Source: DASRDE01 sp035938175
GTDB taxonomy: Bacteria > Vulcanimicrobiota > Vulcanimicrobiia > Vulcanimicrobiales > Vulcanimicrobiaceae
DNA length: 64,000 nucleotides
Assembly (NCBI GenBank): GCA_035938175.1
Contig: DASZHD010000032.1
Coordinates: 13,577-77,576, forward strand
Direction: 5' to 3'
Shown one piece after another: positions 9,330 through 18,262 of the stretch. The position numbers and the translations under genes are program-made. Each line of letters begins with the position of its first letter. The stretch's first letter is position 1. Under the pieces are notes generated by a model. That model was not told the DNA's origin and made no database searches. It was given only the letters and a program-made list of their open reading frames with translations.

Positions 9330-9914
9330 ATGCTGCGCCGCGTGCTCGAATTCATTTTTCCGCCGCAGTGCGGCGGCTGCCGCAAAACCGGTACCGGGAT
9401 GTGCGAGCGCTGTCTGCCGCGCCCTGCGATCCGAAATTTTGCGCTGACGACGCTGAACGTCGACGTGCTCGCAGCATACGAAGGCCGCGTTCGCAGGGCT
9501 GTCCTTGCGCTGAAAACCGGACGGCGCGACGTGGCCGAGGCCTTTGCCGATCGTCTCAGCGAACTCGTCTCTGCGCGGGACATTCTCGTTCCCGTTCCGA
9601 CGACGGCGGCGCGGCGCCGCGAGCGCGGTTTCGACGGCTGCAACCTGATGGCTCGGCGAATCTCGACGCAGGTCGGCGCGCACGCCGAGTGCGGTCTGGT
9701 ACAAATCGCGGGCGATCGTCAGCGCGGCAGAAACCGTGACTCGCGCCTGGCGGCGCGTGGAAGGTTCGCATGGCGCGGACGCGATCTCTCCGGCGTGCGT
9801 GTCACGCTTTTGGACGACGTCGTGACGACGGGCGCGACGCTCGAGGACTGCGCGGCCGTTCTTCGAACCGCCGGCGCGCGCGTTGAACGCGCGATTGCGA
9901 TAGCGCGAGCATAG
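9330..9914 (+). CDS. comF: ComF family phosphoribosyltransferase-like protein
   Basis: The N-terminal CGGCRKTGTGMCERC is the four-Cys zinc motif of ComF. The C-terminal LLDDVVTTGATL is the PRPP-binding loop of type I phosphoribosyltransferases, and GFDGCNLMAR matches the ComF core where GFNQ is usual. ComF acts in the cytoplasm in DNA uptake in competent species, though many bacteria keep it without known competence. 194 aa is slightly short. Divergent from the retropepsin gene. The ribD promoter begins 17 nt after its stop. Confidence 0.85.
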   Translation: MLRRVLEFIFPPQCGGCRKTGTGMCERCLPRPAIRNFALTTLNVDVLAAYEGRVRRAVLALKTGRRDVAEAFADRLSELVSARDILVPVPTTAARRRERGFDGCNLMARRISTQVGAHAECGLVQIAGDRQRGRNRDSRLAARGRFAWRGRDLSGVRVTLLDDVVTTGATLEDCAAVLRTAGARVERAIAIARA

Positions 9915-9931
9915 CGGCCGCGAAGGCCATG

Positions 9932-9940
9932 TGCTATAGT
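9932..9940 (+). promoter_or_regulatory. Extended -10 promoter of ribD
   Basis: TGC-TATAGT is an extended -10 element in the 34-bp gap after comF. Its last T is 8 nt before the GTG of ribD, so the transcript probably starts at or next to the start codon and has no leader. Confidence 0.6.
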
Positions 9941-9948
9941 GCGCCTTA

Positions 9949-11046
9949 GTGAACGCGCAGGACCGCCTCTACCTGGATCGCGCCTACGAACTCGCGCGTC
10001 GCGCAACCGGCAATACGTCGCCGAATCCGGCAGTGGGCGCGGTCGTCGTCATCGGCGAGCAGATCGTGGGCGAAGGGTATCATCACCGCGCCGGCGAGCC
10101 TCACGCCGAGGTGCTGGCGCTCCAAGAAGCGGGCGCCGCCGCAAAAGGCGCGACGTTGTACGTGTCGCTCGAACCGTGCAACCATCACGGCCGCACGCCG
10201 CCATGCTCGATAGCAGTAGCACAGGCCGGTATTGCGCGGGTCGTCGCCGGTGCGGCGGATCCGAATCCCAAAACGGACGGCGGCGGCGTAAAGTATTTGC
10301 GCGATCGCGGTATCGCCGTTGAAGTTGCGGACGATCCGGAAGCGCTTGAAATCATCGAACCATTCGCACGCGCGATCCGGTGCGATCGGCCGTTCGTATC
10401 GTTGAAGATGGCGATGTCGTTGGACGGCTACGTCGCATCGAAACCCGGACGGCAAGAATGGTTAACCGGCGAAGAATCGCGGTCGTTCGTTCGCGATCTG
10501 CGAATCGCGCACGACGCCGTTGCGGTCGGTGCCGGTACGGTGCGCATCGACAATCCGCAGTTGACGGTTCGGCCGCCGCACCATCGCTTGCGCGAGTACG
10601 TGCGCGCAGTGTTCTGCGAGACCGATACGGTCGATCCGCAAAGCGCTGTGTTTACTGCGGTGGACGGCTATGCAAAAACGCTGGTCTTCGCGCCGGCCGG
10701 TTTGCGCGAACGCTTCGCGCCTCTGGTACGGAGTGCCGACGTGATTTTTGTGGGCGACGAATCCGCCACGCACCTCGATATTCCGCAGGCGTTTCGCTTG
10801 CTGCGCTCGCGCGGGGTTACGAGCGTGCTTTGCGAGGGCGGTCCCACCATGGCGGGAAATTTGTTGAATCTCGGGCTCGTCGACCGGTTTTATTGGCTCG
10901 TCGCGCCGCGCGTGCTGCGTACGCCGGACGCGGTTCCGGTGGTAACGAGCGGGACGTTAGGCGGCGCACGGGGCATTCGCTTCGATCGCGTCGAACGACT
11001 CGGCGCGGATTTACTGATATCGGGTACTATTGATTCGAATGTTTAG
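9949..11046 (+). CDS. ribD: Bifunctional riboflavin deaminase/reductase
   Basis: Deaminates the pyrimidine formed from GTP and then reduces its ribosyl side chain. The deaminase zinc site is HAE (residues 52-54) with Cys77 and Cys86 in PCNHHGRTPPC. The reductase domain starts near residue 147 (FVSLKMAMSLDGYVA) and includes LCEGGPTMAGNLL. 365 aa is typical. The GTG at 9949 has no Shine-Dalgarno and follows the -10 box by 8 nt, suggesting leaderless translation. The stop overlaps the ribE start. Confidence 0.93.
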   Translation: MNAQDRLYLDRAYELARRATGNTSPNPAVGAVVVIGEQIVGEGYHHRAGEPHAEVLALQEAGAAAKGATLYVSLEPCNHHGRTPPCSIAVAQAGIARVVAGAADPNPKTDGGGVKYLRDRGIAVEVADDPEALEIIEPFARAIRCDRPFVSLKMAMSLDGYVASKPGRQEWLTGEESRSFVRDLRIAHDAVAVGAGTVRIDNPQLTVRPPHHRLREYVRAVFCETDTVDPQSAVFTAVDGYAKTLVFAPAGLRERFAPLVRSADVIFVGDESATHLDIPQAFRLLRSRGVTSVLCEGGPTMAGNLLNLGLVDRFYWLVAPRVLRTPDAVPVVTSGTLGGARGIRFDRVERLGADLLISGTIDSNV

Positions 11047-11626
11047 CGGCCTCATCGCGAATTCGGGAACAGTGCAGCGCATTACGCCGCAGAACGGCGG
11101 CATTCGCTTGCGCCTGCGGTGCGAAAACGCGTCCGATGAAGAAGTGGAAGTCAAAGATTCGATCGCCATCAATGGCGTTTGCCTGACCGCCGCGAACGTC
11201 GATCACAACGAGGTCGAATTCGACGTCGTGCCCGAAACGCTCGACCGCTCGAATCTGGGCGCGCTTCGCGAAGGTGAAACGGTGAACGTGGAATATTCGC
11301 TGCGGCTTGGCGATCGCATCGGCGGACATTTCGTCTACGGGCACGTCGACGCGACCGGGCAGATCGTCTCGCGAACCACAGAAGGACAAGGCGAACGCAT
11401 GCGCATCGCTTATCCGGCCACGCTTCGTCCGTACATTTGCGAGAAAGCGTTTATCAGCGTGGACGGCGTCAGCGTCACGGTGGCAGCCGCGGGAGACGAT
11501 TGGTTCGAACTTGCATTGATTCCGGAAACGCTCGCGCGAACGACGCTGGGCCGCCGGGAAGCCGGCGATCGCGTAAATTTGGAAGTGGATCCGATCGCGC
11601 GGTATACGGTGCATGCCAAAGTTTAA
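11039..11626 (+). CDS. ribE: Riboflavin synthase alpha chain
   Basis: Dismutates two lumazines into riboflavin. The canonical start MFSGLIANSGTV is encoded at 11039, overlapping the ribD stop by 8 nt. The two lumazine-binding repeats are visible as GVCLTAANV...EVEFDVVPETLDRSNLG and the later GVSVTVAAAGDDWFELALIPETL. 195 aa, near the usual 200. RibBA and RibH are encoded 15 kb away rather than in this cluster. Confidence 0.93.
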   Translation: MFSGLIANSGTVQRITPQNGGIRLRLRCENASDEEVEVKDSIAINGVCLTAANVDHNEVEFDVVPETLDRSNLGALREGETVNVEYSLRLGDRIGGHFVYGHVDATGQIVSRTTEGQGERMRIAYPATLRPYICEKAFISVDGVSVTVAAAGDDWFELALIPETLARTTLGRREAGDRVNLEVDPIARYTVHAKV

Positions 11627-12059
11627 AGACACGACGCCGGCGGGCGCGCGCATCTTCGAGACGCGCGTCATGGTGCAGTGGGCTGACATCGATATTGCCG
11701 GAATCATGTACTTTGCCGCATATCAGCGCGCCGTGGAGCGCGCCGAAATGGACTTTTTCGGCGAACTTGGTTTTCCGTACAACACGGTTTTTGAAGAATA
11801 CGATATCTGGCTGCCGCGAGTTCACGTGGAAGCCGATTATCACAAACCGGCGTTCATGGGCGATTGGCTGACGCTCCGCACGCACATCAAACACGTCGGC
11901 TCCTCGTCCCTCCGTTGGCAAACGGTGGTGCACAACGAACGCACGGCCGAAACCGGCGCGTCGTTTCATTTAACCGTGGCGTGCATGGATCGCCGGACGC
12001 ACAAAAGCCGTCCGCTTCCGCCGGTGATGCGCGCGGCGTTGATCGGTTGTATCGCGTGA
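11613..12059 (+). CDS. Acyl-CoA thioesterase, 4-hydroxybenzoyl-CoA thioesterase (hotdog) family
   Basis: A 148-aa hotdog-fold thioesterase. The active-site segment reads VQWADIDIAGIMYFAAYQ, matching the family V-x-W-x-D-x-D-x-x-G-x-x-Y pattern with Asp near residue 28. The later HVEADYHKPAFMGDWLTL fits the second half of the fold. It starts inside the ribE 3' end (14-nt overlap), so it is in the rib transcript. Physiological acyl substrate unknown. Confidence 0.8.
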   Translation: MPKFKDTTPAGARIFETRVMVQWADIDIAGIMYFAAYQRAVERAEMDFFGELGFPYNTVFEEYDIWLPRVHVEADYHKPAFMGDWLTLRTHIKHVGSSSLRWQTVVHNERTAETGASFHLTVACMDRRTHKSRPLPPVMRAALIGCIA

Positions 12060-13081
12060 TGCGATCTGCAATCTTGGTCGAGCCGAAGCGCGTGGAATTG
12101 CGCGACGTGCCGCTGCCTACGGCGCCGCCGGGCGGCATCGTCGTGCGCGTGCGTGCCGCGTTGACCGACGGCACCGACTTGAAGGCATACCGGCGCGGCC
12201 ACCCGCAGATGCCGATGCCCACGCCGTTCGGGCATGAGTTTTCCGGCGACGTCGCTTCGGTGGGCGAAGGCGTCACGGCATTCAAGACGGGCGACGCGAT
12301 CATGAGCGTCCATTCCGCGCCGTGCGGAACGTGTTTTTGGTGCTTGCAAGGACAAGAAGAACTCTGCGAGTCGGTGATGTCGACCAAGATTTTGGGCGCG
12401 TATGCCGAGTTCATCGAGGTTCCGGCGCACATCGTCGCGATCAATTGCTTCTTAAAGCCGGAATCGATGCCGTACGCGGCCGCGGCGTTTTTGGAACCGC
12501 TCTCCTGCGTCGTGCACTCGCTCGATTATGCAGCGCTGCGCCCGCGATCGACCGTGGTCGTGATGGGCGACGGCGGATTCGGTATTCTGCACGCGATGCT
12601 GCTGCAACAGGGCGGACACCGCGCCGTGCTGTGCGGCCGCCGGCCGGAGCGCTTGCACTTGGCGCAGCGCGTAGGCATACGGCAGATCGTCGATGCCAAG
12701 CGGAACGGGGCCGCCGAGGCGATTCTCTCGTTGACGGAGGGGCGAGGCGCCGACGCGCTCGTGGAATGCACGGGCCGCCAAGATGTGTGGGAGTCCGCTC
12801 CGCAGTTCGTCCGAAGAGGCGGCGTGGTTTCGTTCTTCGGCGGATTACCCGGCACTGCGCGCGTTGCGTTCCTGGCATCCCGATTGCATTACGACGAGGT
12901 GCGCTTGATTAGTCCGTTTCATTTTACGCCGCGTGCCGTCCGGCGAGCGTACGACTTGCTCGCGTCCGGTGCGATCGATCCGCTTCCGCTGATCAGCGGC
13001 ACGGTACCGCTGAGCGAAGTCCCCGCCGTCTTCGAGCGCTTGGACAACGGCGAAGGAATCAAATTCGCAATCGAACCATGA
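12059..13081 (+). CDS. Zinc-dependent medium-chain dehydrogenase (MDR)
   Basis: NAD(P)-dependent sugar/polyol-type dehydrogenase. GHEFSGDV provides the His-Glu zinc ligands. Residues around 88-100 (PCGTCFWCLQGQEELC) hold the four structural-zinc cysteines. The Rossmann turn is VVMGDGGFGILHAM. The usual catalytic-zinc Cys before G-T-D-L is replaced by Asp (LTDGTDLK). The ATG at 12059 overlaps the thioesterase stop (TGATG) and gives a 340-aa protein. Paired with a second MDR, overlapping it by 4 nt; the two may act on one pathway. Confidence 0.82.
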   Translation: MRSAILVEPKRVELRDVPLPTAPPGGIVVRVRAALTDGTDLKAYRRGHPQMPMPTPFGHEFSGDVASVGEGVTAFKTGDAIMSVHSAPCGTCFWCLQGQEELCESVMSTKILGAYAEFIEVPAHIVAINCFLKPESMPYAAAAFLEPLSCVVHSLDYAALRPRSTVVVMGDGGFGILHAMLLQQGGHRAVLCGRRPERLHLAQRVGIRQIVDAKRNGAAEAILSLTEGRGADALVECTGRQDVWESAPQFVRRGGVVSFFGGLPGTARVAFLASRLHYDEVRLISPFHFTPRAVRRAYDLLASGAIDPLPLISGTVPLSEVPAVFERLDNGEGIKFAIEP

Positions 13082-14085
13082 CGGAAAAAATGCGCGCGGC
13101 CGTGCTGTACGACGTGGAAGACATTCGCATCGAGCAGCGATCGATACCGAATCCCGGTCCGGGCGAGCTGCTCGTGCAGACGCGCGCCAGCGGCATCTGC
13201 ACGGGCGACGTCATGGCGTGGTACGTACGGCGTAAGGCGCCGCTGGTTCTGGGGCACGAGCCGGCGGGCGTTGTCGTCGCAACGGGCGAAGGCGTTGCGG
13301 AGTTTTCGCCGGGAGATCGGGTTTTCGTGCATCATCATGCGCCGTGTTTCGATTGCCGGGCATGCGCGCGCGGCGATTACGTGCAGTGCGCAACGTGGCG
13401 GAAAACCTCGATCGATCCCGGCGGCTTGGCCGAGTTTTTCCGCGTGCCTGCCGCCAACGTTCGCGACACGCTGCGCCTTCCGAACGAGATGTCGTTTGTC
13501 GACGCATCGCTGATAGAACCGCTGGCGTGCGTAGTCAAGTCGCTGCGCCGCAGCGGCGTGCGCGAGGGCGATTCGCTGCATATCATCGGCTTAGGCGTTA
13601 TGGGTTTGATGCATGCGCTGGTCGCGCTTGCACGCGGCGCGCGCGTTTCGGGCAGTGATTTCTTGGAAGAGCGGCGTACACGCGCCGCCCAGCTCGGCGT
13701 TGAAGCGGTGCATCCCGACAGCGGCTCTACGGGCGCGGACGTCGTTATTTGCGGACCCGGATCGCCGGAAGCGCTGCGCAACGCAATCGCCGCCGCGGCG
13801 CCCGGTGGAACGGTGGTGATGTTCACTCCGCTGGAGCCGGGAATTCCCTTCACGTTCGATCCGAACGACTTGTATTTTCGCGACGTGAAGCTGGTTCCGA
13901 GCTATTCGTGCGGGCCGCCCGATACGCGCGACGCGCTCGATTTGATTGCCCGCGGTGTGGTAACCGCCGATCGCCTTGGCGCGACTCTGTATCCGTTGGA
14001 AGAAGCGCCCCAAGCGTACGCGGCCTTGCGCAGCGCGCAGGTGATAAAACCGATCGTCACGTTCGAACCGTCGCTTTTTCAGTAG
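13078..14085 (+). CDS. Zinc-dependent medium-chain dehydrogenase (MDR)
   Basis: Second MDR of the pair, 335 aa. It retains the catalytic Cys in SGICTGDVMAW, the GHEPAGVV zinc-ligand segment, a structural-zinc set CFDCRACARGDYVQC, and the nucleotide-binding IIGLGVMGLMHAL. The end of the chain (LEEAPQAYAALRSAQVIKPIV) is standard for sorbitol/threonine-dehydrogenase relatives. Start overlaps the previous stop (ATGA). Substrate not deducible; polyols or sugar alcohols are possible. Confidence 0.82.
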   Translation: MTEKMRAAVLYDVEDIRIEQRSIPNPGPGELLVQTRASGICTGDVMAWYVRRKAPLVLGHEPAGVVVATGEGVAEFSPGDRVFVHHHAPCFDCRACARGDYVQCATWRKTSIDPGGLAEFFRVPAANVRDTLRLPNEMSFVDASLIEPLACVVKSLRRSGVREGDSLHIIGLGVMGLMHALVALARGARVSGSDFLEERRTRAAQLGVEAVHPDSGSTGADVVICGPGSPEALRNAIAAAAPGGTVVMFTPLEPGIPFTFDPNDLYFRDVKLVPSYSCGPPDTRDALDLIARGVVTADRLGATLYPLEEAPQAYAALRSAQVIKPIVTFEPSLFQ

Positions 14086-14110
14086 ACGGGCGACGTAAAG
14101 CCCCTCGGGT

Positions 14111-16153
14111 TTAGCTGCCCTTGTCCGCACCCGCGTAGAAGATCCACTTTGCGAGCGCCTGAGGCGTCGTCGTGAGCGCGTTGGGGTCCCCGTAACTCAA
14201 ATAGAGCTCGCTGTGCCGCATACGGTAATGGTATGCAAGCGAGACGTTCGTGCAGGTTCCGGTGCAGTTTCCGCCGCCGTTCGGAACAGGCGGCATGCCG
14301 ATCACCTTGCGGAGCCCCAGCGAGAACGAGGAACCGGCATTCATTTGGTCGGTGTAGGCGAGTCCGTCAAACCATTGCACGTTTGCAGGACCCGACCGAA
14401 AGCGCTGCGCCGTATCGTTCAACGTCACACTGACGAATCCGTGACTTCCGGCTTGAATCGTCGAGGTACGCAGCCACGTATCGAGCCTGCCGTCACCATA
14501 GCGGCCGGTGTTGTACGTGATGGTCGTCGGAGTTGCCGTCGAACCGTGATACGGAAACGGTCCGGGATTGTTCGTTTGCAGTCCGCTATGGTACGTAAAC
14601 GAGAATCCCGCGCTTTGCGAAATCGGTGAAAGAACCTGGCCGAAACGCCAATAATCCGAACCCGAAAGTATCTGAAAATCCAGGCCGCTCTTGGTTAGAA
14701 CGTCGATGGTCAGCTGATTGTCGCTCTGATTGCTGCCTTGCGTCGCACCTTGATAGCGGTCGATAACCACCGACGCACCCGCCGAAAGAAGCTTGCTGTT
14801 TGGGCTAAAGTCGAGGATTTTCGATGTGTAGATACCCCAGCCGGCAATTCCGGGATGGAAGACGAAGCCGTCGACCGGGTTGTAATAGTCCCCGACTTTT
14901 CGCGTCGCTGCGTAAAAGGCGAACGTCTTACTGCTCCAACTCGCGCCGGCATCGTACCATTGCGCATCGCGTCCGTTTGCTACATTCGTTCCCGAATCGT
15001 GTCCGTAACTCAAAGCGTACGAAACGTGAACCAGATCGTTGTAGCTGACTGATGCGTCGGTTACGTCATCCACGACGCTCGGCTCCGCAACGGCGACGCG
15101 CTGAAGCGAGCCGCGCCAGTGCGTGTCGGGACTGCTGTAGTCGATAACGCTTGCAAGATCCGTACGCCGGTCTCCCACCGCGTCGAAGGCCGCAGCCGAT
15201 AGGACGCCTTGTTTGCCTTCGACGGCGTAGCCCTCGCGCGGGGTCGGAATCGACGGCGTATACAGCGGTTGGATCAGTGACGCGGTAACGTAGTAGCGCA
15301 GCTGATTGTAGAAGCTCGCCCCCTGCGTGAAGAACGGACGCACCTCGGAAAACGCGCGTTGTGTAACGGCCGGCGCAATCGTTTGCTGATCGAGTTCCAC
15401 GTTGGAAAAGTCGGGATGAAACGTCGCGTAAAATGAAGACGTTGCCGTGAGGGGGACGGAAATGTCGGCACCGCTGCGCGACGTGGAACCGCCTGCCGTG
15501 CCGGATGCTGCCGTAGCTAACCCGTACAGCGCGATACGCGGTGCAGGATGCGCAATCGCCGGAACCGCGGCGAGCGTTATCGTTCCCGCGCGGGACAGAT
15601 CGTCGGCAGACGTTTGTGCTGCGTCGTAAGACCAGACCTGCTGTTCGCCCGTAGCGTGAATGTAGCGCACGAATTGCGCCTTCCACGCGCCGCCGTGCGC
15701 GCCGTGCATAATCTTTATCGGAATCTTCATCGTTGCCGTATAGCCGCCCGAATGAATTTCGCCGTGCGATTCCCATGCCGGCTGATACGTTGCATTTTCG
15801 GACGAGGATTCGTAGTGCGTGCCGTTCGGCGTAACTTCGAATTGGTAGGAATACCCGCCCGCGCCGTTCGGCCAAAGGTCCACCCAGACGGCGTCGTCGT
15901 TGCCTTGTCCCACGTCATCGCTGTGCGCCGAAGCGGCGATCGCCTCGCGCTGCATTGCGTCGAAGCGCACATAGATGTACGTTCCGTCGGTGGCGACGTA
16001 TACGGCGGTCGGCTCGCTCGCGACGCGCCGCTGAATGACGTCCCAACGCAGGCGCAGCGCGGTGGCTTTCGCCCACGCCGACGGCGAGGCGGCGGGGTTG
16101 AGCAACGGCGCATACTGATTGACGGCAACAGCAGAACTAACCATGAGATTCAC
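14111..16153 (-). CDS. DUF5916-type protein: CBM9-like domain plus outer-membrane beta-barrel
   Basis: The N-terminal ~170 residues resemble the carbohydrate-binding family 9-like domain that precedes DUF5916 barrels (YVRFDAMQRE, DDAVWVDLWPNG). The family hallmark FSEVRPFFTQG follows near residue 270, then a long alternating beta-strand region as in outer-membrane barrels. The GTG at 16153 has AAGGA 4 nt upstream; an ATG at 16144 is the alternative. No typical signal peptide precedes the CBM9-like domain with either start. It lies 33 nt after the M56/Kelch gene in the same frame and probably shares the blaI transcript. Confidence 0.7.
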   Translation of the reverse strand: MNLMVSSAVAVNQYAPLLNPAASPSAWAKATALRLRWDVIQRRVASEPTAVYVATDGTYIYVRFDAMQREAIAASAHSDDVGQGNDDAVWVDLWPNGAGGYSYQFEVTPNGTHYESSSENATYQPAWESHGEIHSGGYTATMKIPIKIMHGAHGGAWKAQFVRYIHATGEQQVWSYDAAQTSADDLSRAGTITLAAVPAIAHPAPRIALYGLATAASGTAGGSTSRSGADISVPLTATSSFYATFHPDFSNVELDQQTIAPAVTQRAFSEVRPFFTQGASFYNQLRYYVTASLIQPLYTPSIPTPREGYAVEGKQGVLSAAAFDAVGDRRTDLASVIDYSSPDTHWRGSLQRVAVAEPSVVDDVTDASVSYNDLVHVSYALSYGHDSGTNVANGRDAQWYDAGASWSSKTFAFYAATRKVGDYYNPVDGFVFHPGIAGWGIYTSKILDFSPNSKLLSAGASVVIDRYQGATQGSNQSDNQLTIDVLTKSGLDFQILSGSDYWRFGQVLSPISQSAGFSFTYHSGLQTNNPGPFPYHGSTATPTTITYNTGRYGDGRLDTWLRTSTIQAGSHGFVSVTLNDTAQRFRSGPANVQWFDGLAYTDQMNAGSSFSLGLRKVIGMPPVPNGGGNCTGTCTNVSLAYHYRMRHSELYLSYGDPNALTTTPQALAKWIFYAGADKGS

Positions 16154-16186
16154 GGTTCCTTTTCGGAGAGCGGTTTTGTAGTGCGG

Positions 16187-17842
16187 CTAGGTGCCGCTGA
16201 TGCGATGCGTTACGATTGCGCCGTTCGGGAGTTTGAAGGTCACCGCGTTCGAGTGAAACGAGACGAATTCTCCGGCGTCGCGATAACCGCGCCGCGCCGG
16301 GTCGTAGATGATCGCGCACCGCATGTGGCCGCGGCTCATGCCGCCTCCGAAGAGCAGCACGCTGCCGTTGTCGATGAGCAGCGCCGTGGCGAAAACGCGG
16401 CCGGCACCGTCAGCGGTAATGGTGGATCGCCCCGTGCGCGGATCGTATATCTCGGTCGTCGCAACGTATTTTCCGGGTACGCGCTCACCCGACGCGACCA
16501 AGATGCGGCCGTTTGGCAGGAGCGTCGCGCTGTGTCCGGCTCTCGCCGACCTGAGCGGCGGCAGCACACAAAAGCTTCGCGACTTGGCGTCGTACAGTTC
16601 GGCTTGATTGGTTGCGCCGTGGTCCGTCATGCCGCCCAGAACGAGGACGTTTCCATTTGGAAGCAGCGTCGCGGACGACGACCAGCGCGCAACGTGCATC
16701 GGGATGAGCGCGATGATTCGCCCGCTGCGATCCAACAGCTGTGCACTTCCCACCGCGCTTCCGGCGCGCTCGCCGCCGATTGCCAGACGATCGCCGCCGC
16801 GCAAATCGACGGCAGCGTAATTGTGAATCGCGGGGGCGCCGACGAACGCGGGTGCGGCAATCGCGCAAGCCAGGAATAGGGCGCACGTCGCCAACGCGAA
16901 TGCGCCGGCCGGAACGCGTGCAGGACGCTGCTCGCGGGCCGATAGCAAGTTGTTCATTCGCGCGACCGTATGGTGGCCGCTGAAGAAGGCACTCAGCAGA
17001 GCCGGCAGCGGCGAATCAGGTGTGGACGTCGCGACTTTCCAAAGCGTCGTTGCGTAACGGACGCGTTTGCCGGTGCGCGCAACGACCGCTTCGTCGCAGG
17101 CCATCTCGCGTTCAATCGCAGCGCGGTGCGCGATGTACCGGAGAAACGGATTGAACCAGAACACGCACACGCAAACCGACTGCAGCAGCGACGTTACGTC
17201 GTCAAAGCGCCGGAGATGCTCGAGCTCGTGAAGCACGACTTGCTCGACGTCCGCAGTGCCGTCTAGGCGTAGAACACTGCTGGGCAATACGATCGCGGGC
17301 TTTCGGTACCCCAGCGCAACGGGAACGGAAAACGCGTCCGCATTCAGAACGGCTACGTCGCCTCGCGGCGTACTGCGAACCCCGACGAGTCTGGCGCGCA
17401 TGCGAACCTGCCGAAGTTTCAGCACGCCCAGGACGATTCGAAGCACGCTGAACGCCGCGCCCGCGAGCCATACGCACAATGCGATCGCGGCGTAGTTCAG
17501 GCCGGCTGCGTCGACCGGGGGCGTAACATGTGCGGGGACGGCAACGATGCCGGCGTGTATTTCAACATGCTGCCGGAGCGCGACGGGAACGGAATGCGAT
17601 TGCGCGTCGAGGGCGACCGCCGGCGTCTGTACGAGAGCGTGGTAGCCGCCGGCAAAAAACGCCGGAACGGCGAGAGACACCGCGATGAGCGAGGCGATCC
17701 ACAACGTGAAGCGCGCATTCGCGCTATGCTGCAGCCGCAACGCGCGGATCGTTCCACACGTGGACGCTATGGCAATCAATCCGGCAATCAGCCCCGCGCC
17801 CAATGCACCGGTTGCGAGGTTCAAAACTTGCGAGCTCGTCAT
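16187..17842 (-). CDS. M56 (BlaR1-like) membrane metallopeptidase with C-terminal Kelch-like domain
   Basis: The N-terminal half has several hydrophobic helices and the M56 zinc motif HELEH (residues 205-209), followed by EMACDEAVV. This is the BlaR1/MecR1 membrane protease that cleaves a BlaI repressor after signal perception. After a helix near residue 325 the usual penicillin-binding domain is absent. Instead there are repeated Kelch/galactose-oxidase-like blades (SSATLLPNGNVLVLGG, HSATLLPNGRILVASG, ATALLIDNGSVLLFGGG). It overlaps blaI by 4 nt. The ligand is unknown; the propeller suggests something other than a beta-lactam. Confidence 0.83.
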   Translation of the reverse strand: MTSSQVLNLATGALGAGLIAGLIAIASTCGTIRALRLQHSANARFTLWIASLIAVSLAVPAFFAGGYHALVQTPAVALDAQSHSVPVALRQHVEIHAGIVAVPAHVTPPVDAAGLNYAAIALCVWLAGAAFSVLRIVLGVLKLRQVRMRARLVGVRSTPRGDVAVLNADAFSVPVALGYRKPAIVLPSSVLRLDGTADVEQVVLHELEHLRRFDDVTSLLQSVCVCVFWFNPFLRYIAHRAAIEREMACDEAVVARTGKRVRYATTLWKVATSTPDSPLPALLSAFFSGHHTVARMNNLLSAREQRPARVPAGAFALATCALFLACAIAAPAFVGAPAIHNYAAVDLRGGDRLAIGGERAGSAVGSAQLLDRSGRIIALIPMHVARWSSSATLLPNGNVLVLGGMTDHGATNQAELYDAKSRSFCVLPPLRSARAGHSATLLPNGRILVASGERVPGKYVATTEIYDPRTGRSTITADGAGRVFATALLIDNGSVLLFGGGMSRGHMRCAIIYDPARRGYRDAGEFVSFHSNAVTFKLPNGAIVTHRISGT

Positions 17843-18219
17843 TCGTCGGTCGCTTTTTCCAGCAGTTCTTGGATTCGTTTACGTTCGGCGGGGGAAATGT
17901 ATTCGGCATCCAGGAGTTTGATTACGAGATCTTGCGCCGAGCCGTTGAAGAAACGCTGCACGACGTTTTCCAATACGTTGCCCTGCACCGCATCCTCGGC
18001 AATGAGGGCGCGATAGATGAACGTACGCCCATCGGCGCGGTGACTAACGTAGCCTTTGCGCTCCAACACTCCCAATGTGGTCATGACGGTATTACGAGCG
18101 AGCCTTGGGCTAGGGATCGAATCGACGATCTCCAGATTCGTCGATTCGCCCCGCGACCACAGTACTCGCATGATGCGCAGTTCCGCTTCCGTGAGCGTAG
18201 GGCTGGACTTTCGCGCCAT
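17839..18219 (-). CDS. blaI: BlaI/MecI/CopY family transcriptional repressor
   Basis: A 126-aa winged-helix repressor. The N-terminal LTEAELRIMRVLWSRGE and the recognition region ARNTVMTTLGVLERKGYVSH are characteristic. The Asn-Thr-Val-Met segment is close to the region where BlaR1 partners cleave. The start codon is 6 nt after a TATAAT box, so the mRNA is probably leaderless. A perfect 8-bp-arm palindrome overlaps that box, suggesting autorepression and control of the divergent gene at 18263. Confidence 0.9.
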   Translation of the reverse strand: MARKSSPTLTEAELRIMRVLWSRGESTNLEIVDSIPSPRLARNTVMTTLGVLERKGYVSHRADGRTFIYRALIAEDAVQGNVLENVVQRFFNGSAQDLVIKLLDAEYISPAERKRIQELLEKATDE

Positions 18220-18225
18220 TGGCCT

Positions 18226-18253
18226 ATTATAGTAGTACTATAAATATAGTCAA
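18226..18253 (-). promoter_or_regulatory. blaI promoter with overlapping BlaI operator palindrome
   Basis: On the minus strand TTGACT (18253-18248) and TATAAT (18231-18226) are separated by 16 bp. Between and over them lies TTATAGTA-g-TACTATAA (18227-18243), a perfect inverted repeat with a one-base centre. BlaI-type repressors bind short TAC/GTA-containing palindromes, so this is the likely operator. On the plus strand, TATAAA (18239-18244) or TATAGT (18245-18250) could serve the divergent gene, placing both promoters under one repressor. Confidence 0.75.
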
Positions 18254-18262
18254 GGGGACGCG

